Source: Coriolopsis trogii | Taxonomy: Eukaryota; Basidiomycota; Agaricomycetes; Polyporales; Polyporaceae | Direction of reading: 5' to 3' | DNA: 64,000 nt | Assembly (NCBI GenBank): GCA_020543525.1 | Contig: JAHYIO010000039.1 | Span: 1,178,001-1,242,000, forward strand | Program-made: the position numbers and the translations under genes | Part shown: piece by piece, positions 35,525 to 45,755 of the stretch | How positions within the stretch are numbered: position 1 is the first letter of the stretch | How the letters are laid out: every line of letters begins with the position of its first letter | Notes under the pieces: generated by a model | The model's input: the letters and a program-made list of their open reading frames with translations, nothing else | What the model was told of the DNA's origin: nothing | Database searches by the model: none

Positions 35525-36672
35525 ATGACATCTTCGGAGGACCGCCCGCATTACATCCCCCTCCCGCCGCCACTCCGCTCGGCGATGAAGCACTCCTCAT
35601 CACGGCCAAGCACTCCCAACCAAGGACCATCATCCTCTCCCTTATCTCCACAGATAGGATCCATACCCCTCTCACCCCTACCCTCTGCAACACCCATGAC
35701 TCCTAGCTCGAATGCAGGCTCGTTAGCCTCCCCCTACAGCTCTGCAAATCCATCTTCTTCAGCAGTCACCATTGGCTCGCCGAATATCCTGGCGTCCCCT
35801 CTCATAGCAGCACAGGGGTACACGCCGAAGGTCTCCTTCGACACCTTAGAGAACCCACAGGCAAGCATGTTCTCGTACACCCTACACGTACAAAGCGAGG
35901 GCTACGCTCGCTCGCGCAGCACACGCGTGTTCCTATGTGCTTCCAGCCCAGACGAGAGCGGAAGCCAGGCTTTGGAATGGTGCCTGGAGTCGCTCGTCCA
36001 AGATGGAGACGAGCTGGTCGTCTTCCGAGGTATCGACCCGGACGACTTCGGTGAGCAAGCCCGAGTGAGCTCTGTAGCTTCTCTGTCACTCACACGTCCA
36101 TCCGAGTGCAGCAGACAAGGACCATGATCAGTACCGTGACGACGCGCGAGAACTCATGCGGTTCATCCAGGAGAAGTGCGTGGAGTACGACCCCGAACGC
36201 AAGCTTTCGATCATCGTCGAGTATATCGCGGGCAAAGTGACGCAAACTATAGACCGTCTCATTGCGCTATATCGTCCGGACTCTATTGCCGTTGGCACGC
36301 GCGGTCAGCGGAGCGTCATGCAGGCATGGGCAGGTGCCTTTGGTGCGCCGGGTGTGGGTAGCGTGTCCAAGTCAGTGACCCTCTTCACGAGCTATTGTTT
36401 CCTTCGTCTGTCCGGACTTCTGACGCATGCTGCGCAGGTACTGTTTGAGTCATTCTCCAGTCCCTGTGATCGTGATCCGACCAGAAAGTAAGGTACGAAA
36501 GACAATGGCGAAGCGACGAGCGAATCCCAAACGAGGGCAGCACTTCGACGAGTGAGCGGCCCTATGACATATATTAATTGGCGATACTGACGACATTGAC
36601 CGTAGGCTTACCAAGACAAAGACGAACAACGGCCACCTATCGGTCCCTCTCATTTCGACACTCACTCGATAG
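35525..36672 (+). CDS. universal stress protein (UspA) domain protein
   Basis: Four exons (35525–36050, 36112–36370, 36438–36551, 36606–36672), 321 residues. The first 105 residues are Ser/Pro-rich and probably unstructured. The Usp fold then begins with TRVFLCASSPDESGSQALEW and LVQDGDELVVFRGID, continues through ARELMRFIQEKCVEYDP with KLSIIVEYIAGKVTQTI and LIALYRPDSIAVGTRGQRS, and closes with GVGSVSKYCLSHSPVPVIVI. The G-X-R-G-X10-G-S-type loop (GTRGQRS … GVGSVS) is the ATP-binding element of the nucleotide-binding subgroup. A basic tail follows (KRRANPKRG). Fungal proteins with this layout are of unknown role, presumably stress or signalling related. Confidence 0.88.
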
Positions 36673-36823
36673 TACATTGGATGTACGACTCATTCGACTC
36701 CCGGGTACTCGAATATCCTACTGTCCCCTGCTTTCAGTGTAAATGTCAGTGTTGTGTACTCGGTTTATATATGCATCGAATATCAGATGTTTGAAGCGGA
36801 AATGTACCATGCAAGAAGTGCCC

Positions 36824-36828
36824 AAAAA
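36824..36828 (-). terminator. RNA polymerase III terminator of tRNA-Gly
   Basis: A run of five T on the minus strand starts about 18 nt beyond the 3' end of the tRNA, the normal pol III stop signal. Confidence 0.6.
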
Positions 36829-36846
36829 TGTACTCTCAATCTAAAT

Positions 36847-36917
36847 TGCATTAAGGGGGAATCGAACCCCCGGCGGGTCGATGGCAACGACCCAGGTTAC
36901 CACTACCCCATTAATGC
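36847..36917 (-). tRNA. tRNA-Gly (anticodon GCC)
   Basis: A 71-nt cloverleaf without intron. The acceptor stem GCATTAA pairs fully with TTAATGC, followed by discriminator A. The D arm holds GTAGTGGTAAC. The anticodon stem GGTCG/CGACC encloses the loop TTGCCAT, anticodon GCC. The T arm GGGGGTTCGATTCCCCC is perfect. A-box and B-box promoter sequences are intact. Confidence 0.95.
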
Positions 36918-37021
36918 CTGACGCATCTACCTCTAATAATATTTGGATCCACGTTATGTTGCGCTCGGTGCTCGCGCTCGCTCTCTTTCCTGGGTCTTGT
37001 TCTCTACATCAAAGTTTGACA

Positions 37022-38767
37022 ATGACCACCATGAAACCCTCTGCACAGGAAGCCGGTCCATCATCAAGCAAACTCGCAGCGAAGAAAACGGCGTCTTCTC
37101 TAGTTGGGGCACCATCGCAGCGCAGTCAGAGTAGCCGCAAAGGCAAGCGGGCTTGGAGGAAAAATGTTGACCTTGACGAGGTGGAAGAAGGCTTAGAAGA
37201 GCTTCGCGCGGAGGAGCGAGTGTCTGGGTATGTCGCTGCTACCACAAACTGAGTAGAATACAGAGAGTAACGCGGGACGTCTCGGTCTGGTTGGACTGCA
37301 GGACTGCCCTGCAGAAGAAGAAGGATGAGGAGCTTTTCCAGGTCGATGTCGCCGGGGACGATCAAAGTACGTCTCTCAAACAAATAGACTATGTCCTATC
37401 AGTGAAGTGAACTGACGGGGTCGAGGACAGTCCGCAAGACTTTGCCCAAGTACTCCGAGCGTGTCCTCACGTCCACGAAAATCCTCAGTCAACGCTCTGC
37501 CGTTCCAGCCGTCTTCTCCCGCGCAACGTCCGAGAATGCGCATGCAGCAGGAGTAAAGCGCAAAGCAGTGACCTATGATGAGAAGACTCGCCTGCTGAAG
37601 ATGGGGAAGAAGCTTCGACGGGGACCCTTTGACGCATTCGTGGACCCAAATCAGGTCGGAGAAGGGAGCGCGGTGCTGGAGCTGAGCGAGGCGGCGAAGA
37701 AGGCAGGGACATACGATGTATGGTCAGAGGAGGTTCCGGAAAAGATTCCTGTCAAGGTGCGCACTATGCCCTCCCTTGTTGCTCATGTCTCATATACTTT
37801 CATGCGATCTTTGTAGGCACCCCAGGGTCAGCCTCTGCGCTCTGTTATTGCTCTTCCTGCTGTTCCGTCACCTCACGAGGGTACGTCGTACAATCCTCCC
37901 GTCACGGCCCACCAGGAGCTATTGCGGAGCGCGCACGAAGTCGAAGAGCAAAAGCTCAAGAGCGTCGACGAGTTGGAGGCAGTGAAAGCCAAGATAGAAC
38001 AGGCACGAAAAGCGGCTGCGGCCGACGAGGCGGTCGCGAGCACAGTGGGTGTCGCACCCGGGATGACGGTCGATCAGCCTGTAGAGGCTGAGGAGGAGGA
38101 AGATCCGAACGCGGAGCCACTTCCCCCGAAGAAAATGCCAGAGCGCAAGACGAAAAAGCAGAGGAAGACGGCTGAACGGCTACGAGCAGAGGTGACCTGC
38201 TTCCGTTTTTGATTGTCGTGTCCATTGCTTATGATGGCTCTTTCTCGCCTGTAGAAACGCGCTCTTGCCGAGAAAGCTGCACGGAAACGCCTGCTGGCAT
38301 CCATAGATGTCGCGAAAGGGCTCCGGAGGTCGCTTTCTCGCCATGCCGCGGCGCGGGAGCAATTGCGTGCTCAACAGCAGCTAGCCTTGCAGGCGAAACT
38401 CAGCCAAGGGTTGGCGGGGCAAAAGATTGGCAAGCACAAGGTCCCGGAGGGCGAAATTGCTGTTCAGTTGGGCGAGGAGCTCAGTGAGAGTCTGCGTGGA
38501 CTGAAGGTGGGTGGACATGGATACATCCCTTGGGCTTTAGCTCTAACAGGACCCTATATAGCCCGAAGGCAATCTCTTCAAAGACCGATTCATCAGTATG
38601 CAACACCGTGCTCTCGTGACTCCCCGTTCCACCGTTCCGTGCGTATATTTGGCAGTCCACATCACCAGTAAGCTAACCAGGCCGGTTTTCATAGTGCAAG
38701 GAAGCAAGCGCGCAAAACAAAAGAATACGAGAAGCACTCGTACAAGCGGTTCGATCGGGAATACTGA
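37022..38767 (+). CDS. NOP53: ribosome biogenesis protein NOP53
   Basis: Seven exons (37022–37227, 37302–37366, 37431–37756, 37817–38191, 38255–38506, 38562–38638, 38695–38767), 457 residues, matching Nop53/GLTSCR2 length. This nucleolar factor is needed for late 60S maturation and recruits the Mtr4–exosome machinery to pre-rRNA. Landmarks: KGKRAWRKNVDLDEVEEGLE then ELRAEERVSG near the N-terminus, LFQVDVAGDD, DVWSEEVPEKI, a long Lys/Glu/Ala-rich charged region with RKTKKQRKTAERLRAE, LAGQKIGKHKVPEGEI, the conserved LRGLKPEGNLFKDRFISMQH, and the basic end KTKEYEKHSYKRFDREY. The start is the Met at 37022; a longer frame would run into the tRNA upstream. Confidence 0.9.
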
Positions 38768-40640
38768 ACGCCTCCGGCTGCTCTTCGTCGACGGGTGCAG
38801 TTACGGGCAAAAGTCTCGACGCTTGTCCCTCGCAACTTCTTCGTGTTTTCACCTGGCGATGATATCATTTGGTCATGCGTACTCTGTAGTTGGGTTCGCT
38901 CTGGAGCATCAGGGGCACCATTCCACGACTGCGCGTGTGTTCAACGGGCATTGCGAGGGGTCTAGGTGTGTTGCAGACTGCTTCTCTGTGATCGGGGAAC
39001 TTATTGGGGGTGCTCGTCCTGTGAATTCGCACCGGACCACGATGCTGGTATGCTGACAGAATCTGACGTCGCCTCGGAGTGTACATGCGAGCCGCTGAGA
39101 CGCTCCCTCCAGCGTTCAATATTCCAATCCCTGTGTCGTCGAACCTAGGCGGAGATATGCGTGTCATAGGGCGATGTCCCCGGCGAGTTTATATCCACCG
39201 GTACCCACGCCGGTCTCGAAGCCTGTGGATCTTGATGTGCCATCGGATGGTACGAGCACTTATTTGCTCGACGCTGTGTTCGAAACCGGGATCAAGAGGC
39301 GACCGAGCACAGTTGTCTCGGAGCGTAGGACGCAGCAGTCGTAAGACCCTCACCCACGAACCTGATCTGCTTTTGTATCGCGCAGCCGGCGGAGTGATTG
39401 GTTGCTTCTCATCGAGTAGCCGCGATCTCCCGACCTAGTGCCTCTTACTTAGTGTACCGCCGTTCGCAGCAGTTGTCAAGAGCCGGCTGCGCGATACAAA
39501 AGCAAATCAGGTTCGCGGGTGAGGGCAGCTGCCACTAGCACACAAAAGGCGAAATTCCATAGAATAAGTAATACCCCTTACTGAGCGGGTCCGAGCCAAT
39601 AGGCACATGTATAGGACGTGACGACAGCCGGAGCGTACGCCGCCTTTCCGCCACAGTTAGACGAATTCCGAATTCCTGAGTCTGTATGGAGGCCTTGTAT
39701 ATCGAGGTAACCAGAACACAGACTGCGAATGGATGATCGTAACCTCGATAGGTCTTGGGGACATCTAGGGCTGAGATGCTCATATTACCCGACGTCATAC
39801 TCGCAATTCGAAGGCATGGCGCATGCCCCATTGCCCCCGTGGAGGTTCTTCAACGCCACAGACGCGTCTTTTGCCACATAGAGGAGATGTTGTACCACGC
39901 CCAAACACCGCAGGTGGTCAGATATCCTTCCAGACTGCAGACAGAGACAGAAGAGTATTCGACGCCGAGGGAAGAGACTCATGCCGGAACCAAGTGCTTG
40001 GGAAGTTGTGTGAGAAAGATCAGATAGTGGAACTTTGCAGGAAGGTGCAAGAGCGGAAGTACTAATCCTTAGCACCAGGTCTAGAAGTAAGGGCGACAGG
40101 GATCCTCCGTCTCCTGTTTTCCGCGGCATTGATCTAGTAAAGTGAATTGAAATTTATGACCGTTCACGCAGAGCCAAAACTTTCGGAAACGATCTGGAAG
40201 GAAGTCAAGTCAAGTGAGGTAAAAAGTCTCCAACACCGGGCGTAGGATACAAAGTCCCCATTAGGAAGTGTAAACGCTGGGTCACGTCCCCCGGACAATG
40301 CCGGGTACTGTATAGCTCTTTCAGCCACCCGATCTGCCTGTAAGGGGAATTATACTCGACAGCGACGGCCCACAGCAAGTTCAAGATCAAGGTATGTCGC
40401 TGCAATGCTCGTTGTTTATGATGCCATATTGACTAAACCGCTATCAGGCATTCTTCCCTTGAAACCCTCAAGTGTGAGTACAGCATCTATTTCGCGCTGC
40501 GTGTGGAACTCCGGCTGCGAACCCTTAAGTTGGGGTGAGGGACAAAGCCTTGTGATGGACATGAGGAGGACACAGGAAGCCGTGGAACGGAGCAGGCAGG
40601 ATGGGTGCTGAACGTACGTTTCGTCTTTCGCAGATCACCA
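38768..40640. other. intergenic between NOP53 and RPL34, with an inverted repeat
   Basis: No gene is supported. The left half holds the inverted repeat described separately; the right end holds the RPL34 promoter and 5' leader, including a likely 5' UTR intron acceptor (TTTCGCAG) eight bases before the ATG. Confidence 0.45.
39347..39525. repeat. 44-bp near-perfect inverted repeat with 91-bp loop
   Basis: Left arm 39347–39390 and right arm 39482–39525 are reverse complements with only two mismatches; the arms share CTTTTGTATCGCGCAGCCGG. The spacer is 39391–39481. A transcript of either strand would fold into a long hairpin. No ORF, target duplication or known transposon end is obvious. Confidence 0.85.
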
Positions 40641-41105
40641 ATGGCCCAACGCGTCACCCTCCGCAAGCGCACTCCCTACAACACCACTTCCAATCGCCGC
40701 CGGGTTGTGAAGACGCCAGGTGGCAAGCTTGTTTACCACCACCTCAAAAAGCTTGCCACTGCGCCGAAGTGCGGAGACTGCGGTATCGCGTTGCCTGGTG
40801 TGAGTATACGCCCTTGCGTACATGCGAATCTTCACTGAGGTTTACGCGCGCGTTTAGATCCCTGCCCTCCGTCCCCGCCAATACGCTACAATCTCGAAGA
40901 CGAAGAAGACGGTCCGCAGGGCGTACGGTGGTTCACGATGCGGTGACTGCATCAAGTCCCGGTGCGTTGTGTCGTCATATTAGCGGTCTGACATTATGGG
41001 ACTGAAATCCGGTTATGCCACAGCATTCTCCGGGCATTCCTTGTTGAGGAGGCGAAGATTGTCAAGAAGGTGATCAAGTCGCAGGAGAAGGGCGGCCGCA
41101 AGTAG
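40641..41105 (+). CDS. RPL34: 60S ribosomal protein L34 (eL34)
   Basis: Three exons (40641–40799, 40858–40961, 41024–41105), 114 residues, the normal size for eL34, a zinc-binding protein of the large ribosomal subunit. The start MAQRVTLRKRTPYNTTSNRR is typical, followed by PGGKLVYHHLKK. Two CXXC pairs that bind zinc are present (PKCGDCG and RCGDCIKSR), with PALRPRQYATISKTKKTVRR before the second and ILRAFLVEEAKIVKKV at the end. Very basic overall. Expression is expected to be high and co-regulated with other ribosomal protein genes. Confidence 0.96.
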
Positions 41106-41532
41106 GCGAGACTCTCGCGTTGGTTTCTTGCGGTTCTGTATTCTCTATTCTACGCTACCGCCTGTGGGGCAGACGGTCCGCGGCTCTCACCTCCCGACTC
41201 ACGACGCCATGCCATCATTCGCTCTACGTATCATGCATTGTACCGCTTACTGTCGCAACAAAAGATGACCGATGAGGTCTGTATGCAGTATCGAAGGGCG
41301 AGTCTATACGACGAATGCATAGCCATGTCGTGACTATTGACCAATGCACGGACGACTGTTGCCGCGAGCGTCATGACCGTGTTAGTCGTACTGTGCGGTA
41401 TACACTATCTTCATTCTGGTTGGCTGCCCTAATAGCGCGTGCTGCCATGAATAAGCTGCAGGGTCTGCTACCTGCTTACAAGATAGCTTTGGTGCCCGAT
41501 CTTCTGATCACATCCCGTTCTCGACGACCACT
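41106..41532. other. intergenic, tandem genes
   Basis: RPL34 3' flank and promoter of the phosphatase gene. No other feature is supported. Confidence 0.4.
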
Positions 41533-42736
41533 ATGGCTACCCGTCTGAGCACTCGAGAGCACTATGCTAGCTTGCTGGACAACTATGACACCTGGCTCTT
41601 CGACTGTGATGGGGTACTTTGGCAAGGAGATACGCTCGTGGATGGCGCGACGGACGTTCTGCAACTGCTCCGGCATCACAGTGCGTTCCTGTGGTGTATC
41701 GCTCGATCTAGCGTGAAAGACTCATGGGTGGATGCGTTGCTCCCCGAAAGAGAAGTCGGTGCTGTTCGTGACGAACAATGCGACCAAGTCGAGGAAGAAC
41801 TACAAGAAGAAGTTTGACTCGCTCGGAGTCGAGGCGCACGTCGTACGTCTGCCCATAAACACGTACGCGAGGAACACTGGTAGCTGATGGGCGTGATTCC
41901 TGCAGGATGAGATCTACGGCTCCGCGTTTGCGTCGGCGGTGTACATCTCGTCGGTCATGAAGATGCCAAAGGAGAAGAAGGTATATGTCATCGGTATGGC
42001 AGGGCTCGAGGAGGAATTGCGCGACGAAGGGATCGCATACATTGGTGGCACCGTGAGTCAAACACTCGCATACATCCAAGATATACAATGCCCAACAATA
42101 TGCCCCTTCGAATAGGATCCTGAGGATAACACCCTCGGTGGCTTCACTCTCAAGGATTGGACCCCAGACCCGACGGTGGGGGCGGTGCTTTGCGGGCTCG
42201 ACACCTCCATCAATTACACGAAGCTCTCCAAGGCGTTCAACTACCTCCTTCGGAACGAGGGATGTCAGTTTCTAGTGACCAACGAGGACAGCACGTACCC
42301 CACAGCAGAGGGCCTTCTCCCTGGAGCGGGATCAGTAAGTGCGCCGCTGAGGTTCGCACTGGGGAGAGACCCCATCTCGATCGGAAAGCCGAAGGGGACG
42401 ATGTTGGATTGCATCAAAGCAAAGTGAGTGTATGTTGACCTTGAAGGTGATCGGAAGTAATAATATGCTCGCAGACATGACTTCGACCCGAAGCGGACGA
42501 TTATGGTCGGAGACAGACTCAATACTGACATCGAGTTTGGGAAGGCGGGTGGTTTGACGACGCTCCTGGTACTTACTGGTATGAGCCCCTCCTATGCTCC
42601 GAGATTGCGTCAACTTCATGCGGCGACTTTTGCAGGGATCACGAAGGAGAGTGAGATAACGGGACCCAACGCCTCACCCACCGTCCCTGACTACGTGACC
42701 AATTCGATAGGCGACCTCCGTGCGTTGCTTTCATAG
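41533..42736 (+). CDS. PHO13: HAD phosphatase of the PHO13 / phosphoglycolate phosphatase family
   Basis: Six exons (41533–41680, 41751–41842, 41906–42052, 42116–42423, 42475–42578, 42636–42736), 299 residues, as usual for this family. All four haloacid-dehalogenase motifs are visible: motif I WLFDCDGVLW with nucleophile Asp24 and acid/base Asp26; motif II VLFVTNNATKSR; motif III lysine in ISIGKPKGTM; motif IV IMVGDRLNTDIEFGKAGGL. The C2-type cap lies between (GMAGLEEELRDEGI … FTLKDWTPDPTVGAVLCGLD). The enzyme is cytosolic and cleaves 4-nitrophenyl phosphate in vitro; in yeast and mammals its main role is removing toxic side products such as 2-phospholactate, 4-phosphoerythronate and phosphoglycolate. 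It is convergent with GPI11, 189 bp away. Confidence 0.93.
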
Positions 42737-42925
42737 ATGTGGTATCGTCGCGCCCACAGAACTTCATTCATCAATTCATTTGCGGATGAGAACTTCGCGG
42801 GCATTGGGCACAATCGATGTTCAATTTCCTTGGTTCGCACAGGTAGCGGAAGTAGACCGCGGATCTATAGTACTGTTCCCGATAGATATCAGATCATAGA
42901 AGCACAATGTAGGATGCAGCAACAA

Positions 42926-44066
42926 TCATGATGTTTTCTTGGACTTCTTCGCCGTTTGTGCCTGTCGCTGGGCCTCCTGCTGGTGGTCCGCTTGGGCGAG
43001 CTCGAAGGTCGCGCTGATTACCAGGGCGGCGAGGGAGCCAACAATATAGCCCCCTATTGCGCCGAAAGTGGGTGTGAGTGGCCACGCCTTTTTCCTACCA
43101 TGTGAGCGGAGAGTCGTGTGGGAAGCAATTAGGCAACGCACCTGCCAGGGACGTTCCCAGTCAAGCCCTATGGGTATTGCTCCGGCCCAGCAACCTAGGA
43201 GTGCACCGATCCCAGGGTAGACGAGCGCACGTTCTAAGGGAGTCCGCGGCCTGGAGGTCGCGCTCAGCGGTATGGAGAGGAAGACACGGAAGCTACGCAC
43301 GAGAGCTCGGCGAAAAGACGGATCCAAGTTAATCTGCTGATCAGTGCGGGACTGCCAGAGGCAAAGGACGGTATACCGAGCGTATATGCTGGTGGCAGTA
43401 TAGTTAGTATAGCTAGAAGAAGGCTCATAGTATAAGTATGCAGAAAGTGGCTGGTCCGACGGTCAACGTGGGTGAAAAGGGTAGAGTATGTATGCTACAT
43501 ACCTCGAAATGGGTGCGCCGAAGAGTACCGTAGCGAAATGAAAGAGTACGGATGCGCTGATAGTCATCGCTGCTGCCTGTCCGAGCACCTATACGTATCG
43601 CAGAATATGCTTCAGCTGACAACTCCGCCGAGAGAGTGAGACGACGTACCACAAGCTGCTCGTTCTTCCGCTCCCTCCGCTCAAGTTTCTCTCGCGTGAG
43701 CTCCGCGCTGTCCTTCTTCTCCTTCCTCAACTCAATGGACCACTCTCTGATCCAGCTCGCCCACCACCATTGCAGAACGGCTGCGCCTGCACACATCAAT
43801 GCCACTGTCCGGACCGGGTTCTCGGAGAGGGTCTGCAAAATGTCGCGCCCTGACTTTGGACTGGCGGGTGCTGCAGGGTCCCTTTCCAGAGAGAGCCCGA
43901 AGGACGGAGAGGTCGCTGGTAGAATGAGAGCACTGAATGCAAGGAGAGAAGTGTGCACGCCGACTATAGAGGTGTATCGAGCGAACGGGAACGTTGCCGT
44001 AGATTGTATGGGTGTCGTGGATGGCGATGAGCTCGAAGTATCATCTCTATCTTTCCGTGTGGACAT
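42926..44066 (-). CDS. GPI11: GPI-anchor biosynthesis protein GPI11 (PIG-F)
   Basis: Five exons (44066–43650, 43588–43503, 43423–43301, 43250–43142, 43087–42926), 298 residues. GPI11/PIG-F is a small ER membrane protein that stabilises the ethanolamine-phosphate transferases acting late in GPI assembly. Visible features: an N-terminal membrane segment (SIVGVHTSLLAFSALILPA), a second one (VALMCAGAAVLQWWWASWI), a charged loop, ISASVLFHFATVLFGAPIS, LLLAILTILPPAYTLGIPSF, and the signature GALLGCWAGAIPIGLDWERP then WQAWPLTPTFG, followed by a last membrane segment and a Lys/Gln-rich tail ending KKSKKTS. The Met at 44066 is preferred over the in-frame one at 44123 because it starts a normal disordered N-terminus. 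Divergent neighbour: none supported. Confidence 0.88.
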
Positions 44067-45755
44067 TGTGAGGCCTCCGAGACCAAGTGAAACGTTGCGG
44101 AGGCAATGACGGTGTAGAGGCAAGCCGCGCGACGCGTTCCCTCTCGCGGAAGTTCGACCAATGACGCGACGCGCGCCGGCGCCGCGACTTCGAATCCTGT
44201 CCTGACTTCACCTTCGACCGCCACTTTGCCTGGTCGCTACCTTCACTCACCACATACATCGCGTATATGCTACTCATTGCCGTATGCACTATATTTCAAG
44301 CATACTCTAGAGCCGCCACCGGTCCCAAAGAGGTCCTGTTTCGGCCTCGAATTCAAAGACGACAAGCATGCGCAGGCTTCAGCAAACCAGTGGATATTAA
44401 TGACAATATGCGGTACGTAGGCCAGAAACCATGGAGTTGTTGAGCTGCTTGCATTCCCAGAATAATCACCGCTGCCTTGGCATTGTCGGCTTGAGATATT
44501 GTAGGTTCGACAGTAGACATTCGAAACCGGACCTTATCGGCGGAACATCCAGAGTCGTTTTGACTGTGGACGGCGAGCAAGTACCTCGGATAGCTCGTCT
44601 TGGTCGCCCAAGCAGTGTATCCACCGCTTCGTCTCGCAGGCCGAGTAGAGGCTTCGAGACTATATGCGCCGAGTTCCGTCAGACTTCGTTCCCTTCCGCC
44701 GTTAGGAATCTATTGCACGAGATGCAACGCGTAGTATACGCTGGTCAATCAATTTCGACGCTCAATGGACCGGGGTTTTCACAACCGGAGAAATCAAGAC
44801 GCAAGCCTCGAAAGGTATGTTCGAACTTTGCTTTTGTCCTCCGTGGACACTGGGCAGTTCTGGACGGGAAATGGTCCTATAGTCGCTCAAGCGACTGTGC
44901 CTGTCGTCGCAAATACATTCTATGCGGCACGTTACGGACGCTTGGGCTGCGAAGATCCTTTCCGGTGCGCCGCTCGCATCCATCCATCGGAACTCACTGA
45001 ACGACTGATTTCTCCAGAGTCACCGACACCCACTTGGGCACTAGGGCTACTGTAGGGATCAAAGCGAGACAACAGCCCCGCCTCATGCCACGCTTCTTGC
45101 CCTAACTTTTTTTGCACCCACGTCTGCGCTTTTACCCCATTTTCCATGTCAAGATCCGAGCGCTCCGCTCCACCCTCGGAGAACCCTCGTCTGTCATCGT
45201 CATCGACGGCGAGCGCGGCGACTGGGAGACCACGTTCAATGCATGACGATTGCTTGGGAACGTCCTTTTCCTGTACGGTCCTTCTACGAAGCTTCGTGTT
45301 CGTGCCGTTTCCCGAGCATCGTGGCGGACACGCACATTTGCCCTATCTCCTCCGGTAAGTGATTTGCTAGAGGATTTTCTCGCGTTCTCCTGACCCTGCG
45401 ATAAGATATCACATATTCCTACAAGTTACCGACTACTGGAATGAACTTGGAGCAGCAATAAAAGTAATCGATGAGTCCGACCTGCAACCCACCTGCGCTG
45501 CCTCCGGGTTCCCATCGGCCACTCTATAGGAGGAAACTATAGTCAACATTGGTGTGATAGGCGACAACACCACCCATCGCCGCCTACGTTCTACCCTTGA
45601 TGGAGCCCTTCACCGAATGCTCGCCTCAAAGTCCACTCTTCGCTCAGAATGAATGCACGACCCGTCCCGGCCTCGCCACGGTTCCCCGAGAATACCGACC
45701 TCGCTGTATCTCGCCCGCTCTATCGTAGCCGCGCCTGCCCTTAGACGTCGCCGGA
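44067..45755. other. no supported gene; possible decayed coding fragments
   Basis: Plus-strand pieces near 44268–44413 (MLLIAVCTIFQAYSRAATGP) and 44825–45050, and around 45140–45358, look faintly protein-like and end at GT sites. No frame-consistent chain or family could be found. The left edge contains the GPI11 promoter. Confidence 0.3.

Noticed and set aside
24481..36672. Possible biosynthetic gene cluster around the MDR reductase and permease
   Set aside because: No backbone synthase, terpene cyclase, P450 or methyltransferase is present; neighbours are housekeeping genes.
36881..37021. N-terminal extension of NOP53 to an upstream Met
   Set aside because: It would overlap the tRNA-Gly gene, and the added residues have no similarity to the NOP53 N-terminus.
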